From Bacteriovoracaceae bacterium UBA6153 (GTDB lineage: Bacteria > Bdellovibrionota > Bacteriovoracia > Bacteriovoracales > Bacteriovoracaceae): DNA of 64,000 nucleotides. Shown here one piece after another: positions 8,858 to 17,301 of this stretch. The position numbers and the translations under genes are program-made. Below the pieces are notes generated by a model. That model was not told the origin of the DNA and did no database searches. It saw nothing but the letters and a program-made list of their open reading frames with translations. The stretch spans positions 1 through 64,000 of the forward strand of contig DIUR01000008.1 in the NCBI GenBank assembly GCA_002428265.1, written 5' to 3'. Each line of letters starts with the position of its first letter. Within the stretch, counting starts at the first letter, position 1.

Positions 8858-10681
8858 CTATTTAAAAAATATCAATGCCATAAGAAGCAATGGCAGATAA
8901 AAAAGTGATCCCAAAAAGTAGTTTCTCGCCCACTGTCTTTCAGCCGCTTTCTCTTTTTTAAAGAATCCAAAGGCCGAATAGATCAAGAAAAGTCCGCTTA
9001 AAACAAAAGCAGCTCTCGTATAAATAAAACTAGCATTGGAAAAGATGCTTGGAAGAAGCGAAGTCACGAACAAAAAGCCCGTAAAAACGAAAATTCCAAT
9101 CTTTGTTATAGCGAATCCTCTCTTAAGATTAGGATAGACCTTGATATTCGCTGCGCCATAATCATCTGCGTGGTAAAGCGAGATGGCCAGGAAGTGCGGG
9201 AGTTGCCATACGAAAAGAATCAAAAATAAAGTCACGGCCATGATATCTATTTGACCCGTCACAGCAGTCCAACCCATTACAGGTGGAAGTGCTCCCGGAA
9301 CAGCTCCGACATATACGGCAAGTTCACTTTTTTGCTTCATTGGTGTGTAAGCATATAGGTAAAAAACTGCCGCAATTAAGGCCAAGATACCTGTGACCAT
9401 ATTTATAAAAATACAAAGAGCAGGGATTGCAAATAAAACCAGGATGCTTCCAAAGATCAAAGCTGTCTTTGGTCTCATTCGTTGTGCTGGAAGAGGGCGA
9501 TCTTTTGTTCTGTTCATTTTTGCATCGACTTCTCTTTCAATGAAACAGTTCAGTGCAGCTGCACCGATAACGACCATCGTGATTAAGAAGAAGGCTAATA
9601 ATGCTTTAAAGAAATTAATTTTATCCGGAGCAATCAGGGTTCCCACCATTGCTGTCACCATTACAAGTAGTGATAGTTTTGGTTTTGTCAGGTCGACGAC
9701 ATCAGATAAGAAAGAGTGAGAATTACCTAAAAAAAAAGAGCTCTCAATATCTTTTAAGATTAAGTTTAATTTCCAAAGAGCTGCTAGAGACAATGCTGCT
9801 CCGGCAAGGTGAAGAGTTGTTGGAACAACACTCATGCTAAGCCAGATAGTCATTATTCCAATAACAACCTGAGCAGAAATTAATACGAATGGAGCGATGC
9901 TCGCAAGACGTAGACGTCTGTCCCCTTTAAAGAAATGGTAAGTTTTCACTGAGAAAAATGAAACAACTAAGAACACAACCACACCATAATAACGGTGAAT
10001 CATGTGAAGCTGAGATGGGTGCATTGAAGGCCAGAACTTTAATGACCAAGTAGAGATATCCATACAAAGAAGCGCACTCGTTGGACCTAGTCCACAAGCA
10101 GCTCCCGCTCCAGCATGTCTCATGAACGCGCCAAGAACAATTTGTGAAAATAGAAGTGCTAAGGAAAATAAAATTCCGTGGCGAACAACTGGTCTCCACT
10201 TTGTTTTGATATTTTCTTTTACCGTCTCAGATAATTCACGAACTGGATTCACAATCCTTGCGGCCACATGGTGAATGTAGATGATGAAAGAGAAATAAAT
10301 TAACGAAAGACTCAAGTGAGACGTTGAAACAATTGTTGGAAGTTTATAGATAACAGTAATTCCACCAAGAGCGCCTTGAGCGATAACTAAAAACAAAGCA
10401 AGAAGAGAGGCTTTGAATAAGTGGGTATTGGTTTCAGATTTTTTTCTGTCTTGATAAGAGAAGAAAACCATTCCAATAGTAAGAAGTCCTACGAAACTCG
10501 CCAATAGACGATGTCCGTGCTCGATAAGAATAGCGCCTTCCATATTTGGAAAGACCTGGTCATAACATAATGGCCAGTCTGGACAAGCTAGACTTGATTG
10601 GGTGTTATGAACAACCGCTCCCCACATTAATAAAAGAAATGTGACGATGATGTTCAGAAGTGAAAGATTTTTTAGACGCAT
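8858..10681 (-). CDS. Heme A synthase / heme O synthase fusion (CtaA-CtaB)
   Basis: A 607-residue, roughly 16-helix membrane protein made of two enzymes that normally come from separate genes. Residues about 1-310 are a COX15/CtaA heme A synthase with its four conserved histidines in HGHRLLAS, STSHLSLS, LHMIHRYYG and TTLHLAGA. Residues about 325-607 are a CtaB/UbiA-type protoheme farnesyltransferase with NCFIEREVDAKMNRTKDRP (Asp-rich prenyl diphosphate site) and LFVWQLPHFLA. The protein would convert heme B to heme O and then heme A for the oxidase encoded immediately downstream. It is the first gene of the cox operon and divergent from the tryptophan dioxygenase gene. Confidence 0.93.
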   Translation of the reverse strand: MRLKNLSLLNIIVTFLLLMWGAVVHNTQSSLACPDWPLCYDQVFPNMEGAILIEHGHRLLASFVGLLTIGMVFFSYQDRKKSETNTHLFKASLLALFLVIAQGALGGITVIYKLPTIVSTSHLSLSLIYFSFIIYIHHVAARIVNPVRELSETVKENIKTKWRPVVRHGILFSLALLFSQIVLGAFMRHAGAGAACGLGPTSALLCMDISTWSLKFWPSMHPSQLHMIHRYYGVVVFLVVSFFSVKTYHFFKGDRRLRLASIAPFVLISAQVVIGIMTIWLSMSVVPTTLHLAGAALSLAALWKLNLILKDIESSFFLGNSHSFLSDVVDLTKPKLSLLVMVTAMVGTLIAPDKINFFKALLAFFLITMVVIGAAALNCFIEREVDAKMNRTKDRPLPAQRMRPKTALIFGSILVLFAIPALCIFINMVTGILALIAAVFYLYAYTPMKQKSELAVYVGAVPGALPPVMGWTAVTGQIDIMAVTLFLILFVWQLPHFLAISLYHADDYGAANIKVYPNLKRGFAITKIGIFVFTGFLFVTSLLPSIFSNASFIYTRAAFVLSGLFLIYSAFGFFKKEKAAERQWARNYFLGSLFYLPLLLMALIFFK

Positions 10682-10813
10682 ATCTTTACTCTATTTAGGC
10701 TGTAATCTGTGCCCCATTTTATACTAAATGTTTCTTGCAAAGTCATACAGATATTGAGGATAATTTCGACTGAAACGGCCAATTTTGTCCGAGTATTTTT
10801 GGAGAGCTATTAT

Positions 10814-11914
10814 ATGCATAAAAACAAGGGTCCAGTTTACTACGGTGACTATCTCCAGCTTCCTAAACTACTCGATTCACAATTGCCCCTGAGCCGAAAG
10901 TACGCTGATAAAACTAACGGCGAATGTCATGATGAAATGCTTTTTATTGTCGTTCATCAAGTCTACGAATTATGGTTTAAACAAATTTTGCACGACCTGG
11001 ATTCTATCCTCGGCGTTTTCAGCAAAACTTACATTCCAGAAGTAGAACTCTCATCGATTATTCAAAAGCTTGAGCGTATCAAGAAGATCCAAGGTCTTCT
11101 TGTTGGCCAGTTCGACGTCTTGGAAACAATGACTCCCATGGATTTTCTGGAGTTCAGAGATCTACTCATTCCTGCCTCAGGATTTCAAAGTGTGCAGTTC
11201 AGAGAAATTGAAATCAAGCTAGGTCTACACACCAACGATAGGCTTGATGTCGATCGTGAATTTTTTATGGGAAGGCTTTCAGAAACAGATCGTGCTCACT
11301 TAACGAAAGTTGAAGAGTCACCTACTATTTTAAAATGTCTGGAGGGATGGCTCGAGAGACTACCTTATACCAACACTTCCGAATTTAATTTCTGGGCCGA
11401 GTATCAAAAATCAATTGATAGTATTTTGAAAGATGACCAAGAGATCATTGAAAAAAATAGCGCTCACTTATCCGACAAGCAAAAGCATATGCAGCTTGAA
11501 AATCTTAAAACGACTAAAGGGACATTCAATAGTCTCTTTAATGAATCTTCGCACTCTGAACTGATAGCTAACAATCAAAGAAAGCTTTCTCAAAAGGCCA
11601 TCTTAAATGCCTTATTCATTTTACTCTATAGACATGAATCGATGCTGACTCTCCCGTTCCAGTTGATTACTTCATTAATGGATATTGATGAAAATTTTAC
11701 GACATGGAGATACCGCCACGCCCTTCTGGCCCAAAGAATGCTTGGAACAAAAATTGGCACAGGTGGATCTTCGGGGCATCAGTATTTGAAGCGCGCTGCC
11801 GATAATAACAGAGTCTTTTTAGATCTCTTTAATCTGTCGACTTTCTTAATTCCGAACTCAAGACTACCTGTCATTCCTACTGAAATTAAAAAGAGGCTGA
11901 GCTTTAATGTATAA
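10814..11914 (+). CDS. kynA: Tryptophan 2,3-dioxygenase
   Basis: Heme enzyme of 366 residues that opens the indole ring of tryptophan to give N-formylkynurenine, the first step of the kynurenine pathway. Family signatures are YYGDYLQLPKLLDSQ, the heme-proximal region HDEMLFIVVHQVYELWFKQ, and the substrate-binding C-terminal TGGSSGHQYLKRAA. I chose ATG 10814 because GGAGAG lies seven bases upstream and the family N-terminus follows; an in-frame ATG at 10709 is less likely. The length is greater than that of many bacterial homologues (about 280) and nearer to the longer forms. The stop overlaps the next gene by eight bases, implying coupled translation. Confidence 0.95.
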   Translation: MHKNKGPVYYGDYLQLPKLLDSQLPLSRKYADKTNGECHDEMLFIVVHQVYELWFKQILHDLDSILGVFSKTYIPEVELSSIIQKLERIKKIQGLLVGQFDVLETMTPMDFLEFRDLLIPASGFQSVQFREIEIKLGLHTNDRLDVDREFFMGRLSETDRAHLTKVEESPTILKCLEGWLERLPYTNTSEFNFWAEYQKSIDSILKDDQEIIEKNSAHLSDKQKHMQLENLKTTKGTFNSLFNESSHSELIANNQRKLSQKAILNALFILLYRHESMLTLPFQLITSLMDIDENFTTWRYRHALLAQRMLGTKIGTGGSSGHQYLKRAADNNRVFLDLFNLSTFLIPNSRLPVIPTEIKKRLSFNV

Positions 11915-13064
11915 GAAATATTATTCACACTTCTTAACGGCCAATCCACAAATTCAGCATTACGCTAGCCATAGTCATCACTACTGGCCGGACGTAACAA
12001 GAGCTGCGACTTTAGAATACTGGGATGACTCTGCAAAATATGTAGACGATAAATGGGGCCATATTTTCAGTAAAAAAATTCCTTCGACTCAAAAGCTTAT
12101 TGCTGAAGTATTAAACTTGTCTCATCCAGAGCAAATTGTTTTTGCTCCCAATACACATGAACTTCTTTACCGACTACTGAGTTGTTTTGATCCTAGAAAA
12201 TGTATTTCGATTCTAACGAGTGATTCTGAGTTCTATAGCTTTGACCGCCAAGTTAACAGGCTTCAAGAAGACCAGCTTGCTTCTGTTGATAAGATTGCGA
12301 CTCAGCCTTTTGATAATTTCGAAGAGCGCTTCATTAAAAAAATTAATGAGAATCATTATGATATGATTTTTTTAAGCCAGGTCTTTTTTAATTCAGGCAT
12401 GGCCTTAAAAAACTTAAAACGAATCGTTGAGAGTGTTAAAGAATCAAATACGATGATTGTTATCGATGGCTATCATGGATTCATGGCCATCCCTACTGAC
12501 CTCAAAGAAATTGAAAATAGAATTTTTTATCTGGCCGGCTCTTATAAGTATGCTCAAGGTGGCGAAGGTTGCTGTTTTTTAGTTTCTCCAAAAGACTCTC
12601 TTCATCGACCGATTTATACCGGATGGTTTGCAGGATTTGCGGGTTTAACTAATGACGGTGGTAATACTAGTTACTCGAGAGATGGGTATAGATTTGCTGG
12701 ATCAACTATGGATTTTGCAGCTCTATACAGACTAGAAGCCGTCCTCACACTTTTTAAAGAAGAAGGATTATCAGTAGAAAAGATCCATCAGCATATTCAA
12801 AAACTACAGAAAAATTTCCGCAACCATCTTCTGGAAATTGATCATCATTTTTTAACTGAAAAGAATATTTTAAGCGTTGATTATAATCATCACGGGCATT
12901 TTTTAACTTTCGCTATGCCAAGTCCTGAGCACACTAAAGCTCTTCACGATGAACTTCGCGCTCTTAATATCTGGACAGATTTTCGTGGAAGCAGACTACG
13001 CTTTGGTTTTGGCATTTATCAGAATGATTGTATTGATCTAAGTGCTTTAAGAAAAAGTATTTAG
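11907..13064 (+). CDS. Class V PLP enzyme, kynureninase-like
   Basis: Fold-type I pyridoxal-phosphate protein of 385 residues in the class V aminotransferase/kynureninase superfamily. The cofactor-binding Asp is seen in VIDGYHGFMAI and the Schiff-base Lys in AGSYKYAQGGEGCCFL; a Gly-rich segment FAGFAGLTNDGG follows. Because it overlaps tryptophan 2,3-dioxygenase by eight bases, kynureninase activity (kynurenine to anthranilate plus alanine) is the most economical guess. The N-terminal HSHHYWPD motif is not a canonical kynureninase signature that I recognise, so another C-C or C-S lyase activity is possible. The 3' end overlaps the convergent DUF420 gene by 18 bases. Confidence 0.75.
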   Translation: MYKKYYSHFLTANPQIQHYASHSHHYWPDVTRAATLEYWDDSAKYVDDKWGHIFSKKIPSTQKLIAEVLNLSHPEQIVFAPNTHELLYRLLSCFDPRKCISILTSDSEFYSFDRQVNRLQEDQLASVDKIATQPFDNFEERFIKKINENHYDMIFLSQVFFNSGMALKNLKRIVESVKESNTMIVIDGYHGFMAIPTDLKEIENRIFYLAGSYKYAQGGEGCCFLVSPKDSLHRPIYTGWFAGFAGLTNDGGNTSYSRDGYRFAGSTMDFAALYRLEAVLTLFKEEGLSVEKIHQHIQKLQKNFRNHLLEIDHHFLTEKNILSVDYNHHGHFLTFAMPSPEHTKALHDELRALNIWTDFRGSRLRFGFGIYQNDCIDLSALRKSI

Positions 13065-13574
13065 AATAACAAAAATCAAAACTCCAGTTACAGAGACATA
13101 CAACCAGATTGGCAGAGTGATCTTTGAGATTTTTCTGTGTTTTACAAATTTTTGCGAAAAAGCGAAATAAAGCGTCGTAAGTATCAGTGGAACCTGAACG
13201 ATTGAAAGAAGAATATGGCTGATCAAGATGGCGAAATAAATCGGACGGATTATTCCCTGACCTAAAAATTTCGTATCACCTTGAAAGTGGTGATAAGTAA
13301 TGTAGCTGATTAAAAAACATGCTGATGTGGCAGTCGCTGCCAGCATCAGTTTTTTATGAAGCTCTTTATCATTCCACTTAATAGCAATGTAGCCTATCAC
13401 AAGAAAAATAGAAGTCAGCGTATTCAAGAATGCGTTGGTTGCCGGAAGATAGCTTACCCATCCTTGTCCATTAACATCCGCGCCCGTTTTAAAATAAATA
13501 AGCCAGAATAAAAACCCAATAACGACGGCACTAAAAAGTCCGATGATTGTGTATACTGTTTTTTCTGAGTTCAT
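13047..13574 (-). CDS. DUF420 membrane protein (CtaM-like oxidase assembly)
   Basis: Integral membrane protein of 175 residues with five predicted helices and conserved histidines (KWNDKELHKKLML, SYITYHHFQGDT, ILISHILLSIVQVP, KFVKHRKISKITLP). This pattern is that of the DUF420/YozB-CtaM family; in Gram-positive bacteria CtaM is required for maturation of heme A-containing oxidases. It is the last gene of the bc operon, three bases after the CPMC mini-protein gene, so an assembly role for the oxidase of this window is a reasonable inference. Confidence 0.82.
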   Translation of the reverse strand: MNSEKTVYTIIGLFSAVVIGFLFWLIYFKTGADVNGQGWVSYLPATNAFLNTLTSIFLVIGYIAIKWNDKELHKKLMLAATATSACFLISYITYHHFQGDTKFLGQGIIRPIYFAILISHILLSIVQVPLILTTLYFAFSQKFVKHRKISKITLPIWLYVSVTGVLIFVILNTFS

Positions 13575-13577
13575 GAT

Positions 13578-13796
13578 TTAGCTATTTTTTGAAACGTCGG
13601 TATTATTATTAACGTTTTTGAATTTAATGAAAGTTTTGAAGAGATAGAACATTGGGAAGTAAATCGCCAAAATGAAAGCGCCGATCACGTAAAGATAGTA
13701 CTTATCGTTAGGGCTATCACCCATACACATCGGGCAGGCATACGCCTGGCCCGAAGTGATAAGTACTAGAATTGCAATTAACGATATTTTTTTCAT
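13578..13796 (-). CDS. Small CPMC membrane protein
   Basis: Mini-protein of 72 residues: a signal peptide (MKKISLIAILVLITSGQAYA), then CPMCMGDSPND, then one hydrophobic helix (about residues 33-52) and a basic tail ending in Asn-rich sequence. I chose the ATG at 13796, four bases after the subunit III stop, because the signal peptide starts there. I do not recognise a named family. A CxxC directly after the cleavage site, next to a membrane helix and inside a bc/oxidase operon, suggests binding or transfer of copper or heme, or thiol chemistry, but this rests on position and motif only. Confidence 0.6.
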   Translation of the reverse strand: MKKISLIAILVLITSGQAYACPMCMGDSPNDKYYLYVIGAFILAIYFPMFYLFKTFIKFKNVNNNTDVSKNS

Positions 13797-13800
13797 ATTT

Positions 13801-14430
13801 TTATAACAAGTAAACAAAAGTGAAAACGAGAATCCAAACAAGGTCGACAAAGTGCCAGAATAATCCAGCAATTTCGAGCTGGTTATAGTCTCCGTTATCA
13901 AAGTCTCCTCGATAAGCATGTACGAACATCGTGATTAAATAAATAACCCCGGATAAAACGTGCAGACCGTGAAAGCCCGTGATGGCATAAAATGTTGATG
14001 AGAAAAGTGCATCGCCATGAGCGTATGAACTGAAGCTCATACCCATTGCGTGACTTAAATGTAGATATTCGTATACTTGGATTCCTAAGAAAGCTGCTCC
14101 ACCAAAAATAGTAGCTGCAAGCCAGTTAAGCATTCCTTTTCTATTTTTTCTCTTACAAGCATCAATTGCTAAAACCATTGATACTGAAGAACAGATAAGA
14201 AGAAATGTCATGAAACCAGAAAGCTCAACACCACCTAATGCTTCAGATGGATTTGGCCAGTCTCTTGATGATCTTAGAACTGCATATGAAATTAAGAATC
14301 CTGAAAACGACATACCGTCGGTTGCAAGAAATAACCACATTCCAATTTTTCCTGGGCTTGCTTTACCAAACTGAGGATCAACTGGATATTCATGATAAGG
14401 CTTTGGCCCGTCGTGAGTAGCGTGTCCCAT
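13801..14430 (-). CDS. Cytochrome c oxidase subunit III, second copy
   Basis: Heme-copper oxidase subunit III of 209 residues with five membrane helices. Conserved features are GKIGMWLFLATDGMSFSGF, QVYEYLHLSHAM (the Glu near the proton path), ITGFHGLHVLSG and the C-terminal FWHFVDLVWILVF. It resembles subunit III more classically than the copy at 5586-6167. It overlaps the octaheme cytochrome gene by one base (TAATG) and so belongs to the bc-complex operon, where no subunit I gene is found. It may replace or complement the first copy on the same subunit I, or tether the oxidase to the bc complex. Confidence 0.9.
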   Translation of the reverse strand: MGHATHDGPKPYHEYPVDPQFGKASPGKIGMWLFLATDGMSFSGFLISYAVLRSSRDWPNPSEALGGVELSGFMTFLLICSSVSMVLAIDACKRKNRKGMLNWLAATIFGGAAFLGIQVYEYLHLSHAMGMSFSSYAHGDALFSSTFYAITGFHGLHVLSGVIYLITMFVHAYRGDFDNGDYNQLEIAGLFWHFVDLVWILVFTFVYLL

Positions 14431-17246
14431 TATTTCGCTCCTAATTCAATAATATATTTAGTTAGACCATTGATTTGCTTTTCAGCATCTCCACCAAAGT
14501 ACCCTGCTTCAATTGGCTCTTTACCATTGTCACCGAAGAAGTTTGGCATTGTCGTTCCTGGCATAATAGCTTGTGGATTCGAGATCCATTTTGCAATCCA
14601 AGTTGGACGAAGTCTCTTACCAGCTTTTCTTAAATCTGGAGCAAGAGGAGTTTCATTGTTAAAGCCTTGAGTGTGACACTGGATACAGTTAAGTGCTGTG
14701 AAAAGTTTTAATGTTTCTTCACGCTCACCTGGGGCCCATTTCACAACTTCAGCAGTTTCAACAAACGTTGCTTCTTTAGCACCTTGTTGGAAACCATTAA
14801 CGATAGCGTTTTTCTCAGCTGTCGATAAATTGAACGTTGGCATTCTAACAGTTAACCAAGGACGAATTTTTTGCGTCGATGGGTCACCTAAGAAATGGTA
14901 TAGCCAATCAGTTTGTGTACGGTGACCTTGTTCAACAAGTCTTGGTGGACCTTGGTTGATATCATCCATATACATTCCAAGAATATCACCTCTAAGACCA
15001 TCGATCTGGTGACATCCCACACATCCGTACTTGTTAACAACTTTCATACCGTCTGCCATTAAAGACTCACTAGCTGTTAATCTCTTAACACCAGCAAGTG
15101 GTAATGGGTCAGAAACCTGAGCAAGTAGAGCGACAGTAATTTTCTTCGCTTCGCTTTCACTCATGTAGAAGTTAGGCATTTTTTGTAGATCACGGAATAC
15201 TTTATCAATTCCAATATCCCATCTTCTTGGGTTTTGAAGGTGAGCTGTAATCCATCCATCTCTAGTGTGAGGGACATCGTGCTGGATACCAAAACCAAAC
15301 TGAGTGATTGGCTTAGATCCTTCTTTTGTAAGCTCTGGTCCGATAGGAGCATAACCATCAAATCCTTCGATATTGTGACAAGAGTAACATCCGTATTTAC
15401 CAATTGATCTCTTACCAAGATCAAGAGTTTTTTCACGATCAGTCATCTTCGCAACTTTTGCTTTTGAGTTTGCCATCGTATCAAACGCTGACAAGTAATC
15501 TGCAAGAAGTTCATCACGAGCTGCTAAATCAAATGGAGCAAACTTTAGCTCTTCAAATTGCTTATTCTTCAGAGTCATTAAGTAAGCAGTGATGTCGTTT
15601 GCTTCACCGTCAGTTAAACGAAGTGAAGGCATGATCGTATCTTCTTGGTAATGCCATGGTTTTTTGATCCATGACTTAATCCAATCAGGAGATACTTTTG
15701 AACCTAGACCTGACAACCAAGGCCCGGCATAAGCTTTAACTTTTTTAGAATTGTCTTCAAGTCCATCTACACCGTGACAACCCATACATCCGATTGATCC
15801 GATTAGCTCCTTTCCAACTTCAGCATTACCACCACCGTATTTTTCATTCGGCGTATATGGCTTAGACTTATCCCAAACGTATTCAGCGATTGCATTTACT
15901 TCAGCAAGGTTTAGACGAACGAACTCTGGTTTAGAGTTGTTTGATTGTCTAAAGAACGCTGGCATTTTTGTATGCTTATTGAAAGCTTTCGGCTCCCATA
16001 CCCATGACTTAAACCATTCTTTACTAACTTTTCCGGCAATCTTCTCTAGAGAAGGACCAGTTTTTCTCTTATGCTCCCAACCTTCGATCTTGTGACAAGC
16101 ATTACATCCGTATTTCTCAATACCCATGCGTCCATCGTTAAGAGCACTTGCACCTGGGATTAATTCAACACCTTGGTGGCACTTCAAACAACTCGCTTCT
16201 GTTTGAGATTTTGGAAGCATTGGCTGAGGAACTTTATGTGGTTCATGCCAGTTGTATTTTGCAATCCAGTCTTTTTCTTGTTTTTCGCTATCAGGCATGT
16301 GAGCAGCAGAGTTGAAATCGTTAACTCTGTGTCCTTCTCCACCGTGACATGATGTACATCCAATTTGTTTCATCGGGTGCTTAGATTCAAGGCCAACCAT
16401 TTCATCTAATCTAGGGTGAGTTCTGAATGGATTTTCTTCTTTTTCATAACCAGGTTGATCGATAAAAGTGTGACATGTAATACAACGATCAACTTTTGGA
16501 ACCTGTCTGAAATATCTATCGTCAGTTACATTGTTAACAACGATTTGGTGAATCTTAATTGTTGGATCCATGAAATCGATGAAAGGTAGGTTTCTAAGTG
16601 CAAATACTGGCGTGATATCTGTTTGCTTTTTAGCTGTAGCAAGAAGATCCAGAGTATTTTTGATATCTTTGATTTCTTTTTCAGTAGAAGTTACTTCTAC
16701 TTTAAGAGCATCAAGTCTTGCATGAACTTCTTTTTCTTGAGCTTGGTAAAGTTTTAGATCATCTTTACCTTTAACGAATGCGGCTTTAAGTTCAGATAAA
16801 CTCTTATATAGTTTTGGAACTTTTTTAGAATCGTGGTGAGCTTCAGCAGTTTCAAAATTAAAGTTCTTAGCACCAACCTGGCCGTTTAAAACCCCGTTAA
16901 TGATCGTTTGCTCTTGAATCTTTGTTACAATTTTAGAGCGCTCTTTTTCAACTTTGTGAATTTCTTCTTTTCTGCTAGCAACAATTTCTTCACTCTTGGC
17001 TAGCTTAGCTTCAAGTTCAGCAAGTTTTTTAGCATCAATATTTTTAGAAGCTTCCTTGATTTGAGTTTCAAGGTGACGTCTCTTAATTTTTAATGCTTCA
17101 ATTTGGTAACCTTTCCAAGGTCTCATGTAGTCATCCATGAAAACCCAAATTGTCGTTACGAAAAATATGAAGGACAAGATCGCCATGACCTTGTGGAGTT
17201 TAGGCATGCTATATGCCATTCCCGGTTCCTTATTATTCTCACTCAT
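14430..17246 (-). CDS. Octaheme cytochrome c with coiled-coil stalk, bc-complex associated
   Basis: Protein of 938 residues predicted to be anchored by one N-terminal helix (residues about 19-37), followed by a long heptad-rich coiled coil (about 45-205) and a periplasmic multiheme region. Eight CxxCH heme sites are present, in order CITCH (C255), CTSCH, CLKCH, CNACH, CMGCH, CYSCH, CVGCH and CIQCH. Repeated KMPAFF/IMPSLR/MPNFY-type segments after several hemes look like Met axial ligands, so the region seems built from repeated monoheme modules. Placed directly after cytochrome b and before a subunit III gene, it most likely replaces cytochrome c1 as electron exit of the bc complex and passes electrons to the oxidase. 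The coiled coil is not a usual part of such cytochromes. Confidence 0.88.
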   Translation of the reverse strand: MSENNKEPGMAYSMPKLHKVMAILSFIFFVTTIWVFMDDYMRPWKGYQIEALKIKRRHLETQIKEASKNIDAKKLAELEAKLAKSEEIVASRKEEIHKVEKERSKIVTKIQEQTIINGVLNGQVGAKNFNFETAEAHHDSKKVPKLYKSLSELKAAFVKGKDDLKLYQAQEKEVHARLDALKVEVTSTEKEIKDIKNTLDLLATAKKQTDITPVFALRNLPFIDFMDPTIKIHQIVVNNVTDDRYFRQVPKVDRCITCHTFIDQPGYEKEENPFRTHPRLDEMVGLESKHPMKQIGCTSCHGGEGHRVNDFNSAAHMPDSEKQEKDWIAKYNWHEPHKVPQPMLPKSQTEASCLKCHQGVELIPGASALNDGRMGIEKYGCNACHKIEGWEHKRKTGPSLEKIAGKVSKEWFKSWVWEPKAFNKHTKMPAFFRQSNNSKPEFVRLNLAEVNAIAEYVWDKSKPYTPNEKYGGGNAEVGKELIGSIGCMGCHGVDGLEDNSKKVKAYAGPWLSGLGSKVSPDWIKSWIKKPWHYQEDTIMPSLRLTDGEANDITAYLMTLKNKQFEELKFAPFDLAARDELLADYLSAFDTMANSKAKVAKMTDREKTLDLGKRSIGKYGCYSCHNIEGFDGYAPIGPELTKEGSKPITQFGFGIQHDVPHTRDGWITAHLQNPRRWDIGIDKVFRDLQKMPNFYMSESEAKKITVALLAQVSDPLPLAGVKRLTASESLMADGMKVVNKYGCVGCHQIDGLRGDILGMYMDDINQGPPRLVEQGHRTQTDWLYHFLGDPSTQKIRPWLTVRMPTFNLSTAEKNAIVNGFQQGAKEATFVETAEVVKWAPGEREETLKLFTALNCIQCHTQGFNNETPLAPDLRKAGKRLRPTWIAKWISNPQAIMPGTTMPNFFGDNGKEPIEAGYFGGDAEKQINGLTKYIIELGAK

Positions 17247-17301
17247 CTCAATAATCCTTAAAAATATAAAATCTTAAAATTAATTTCTTTCTTGAAGCCT
17301 A

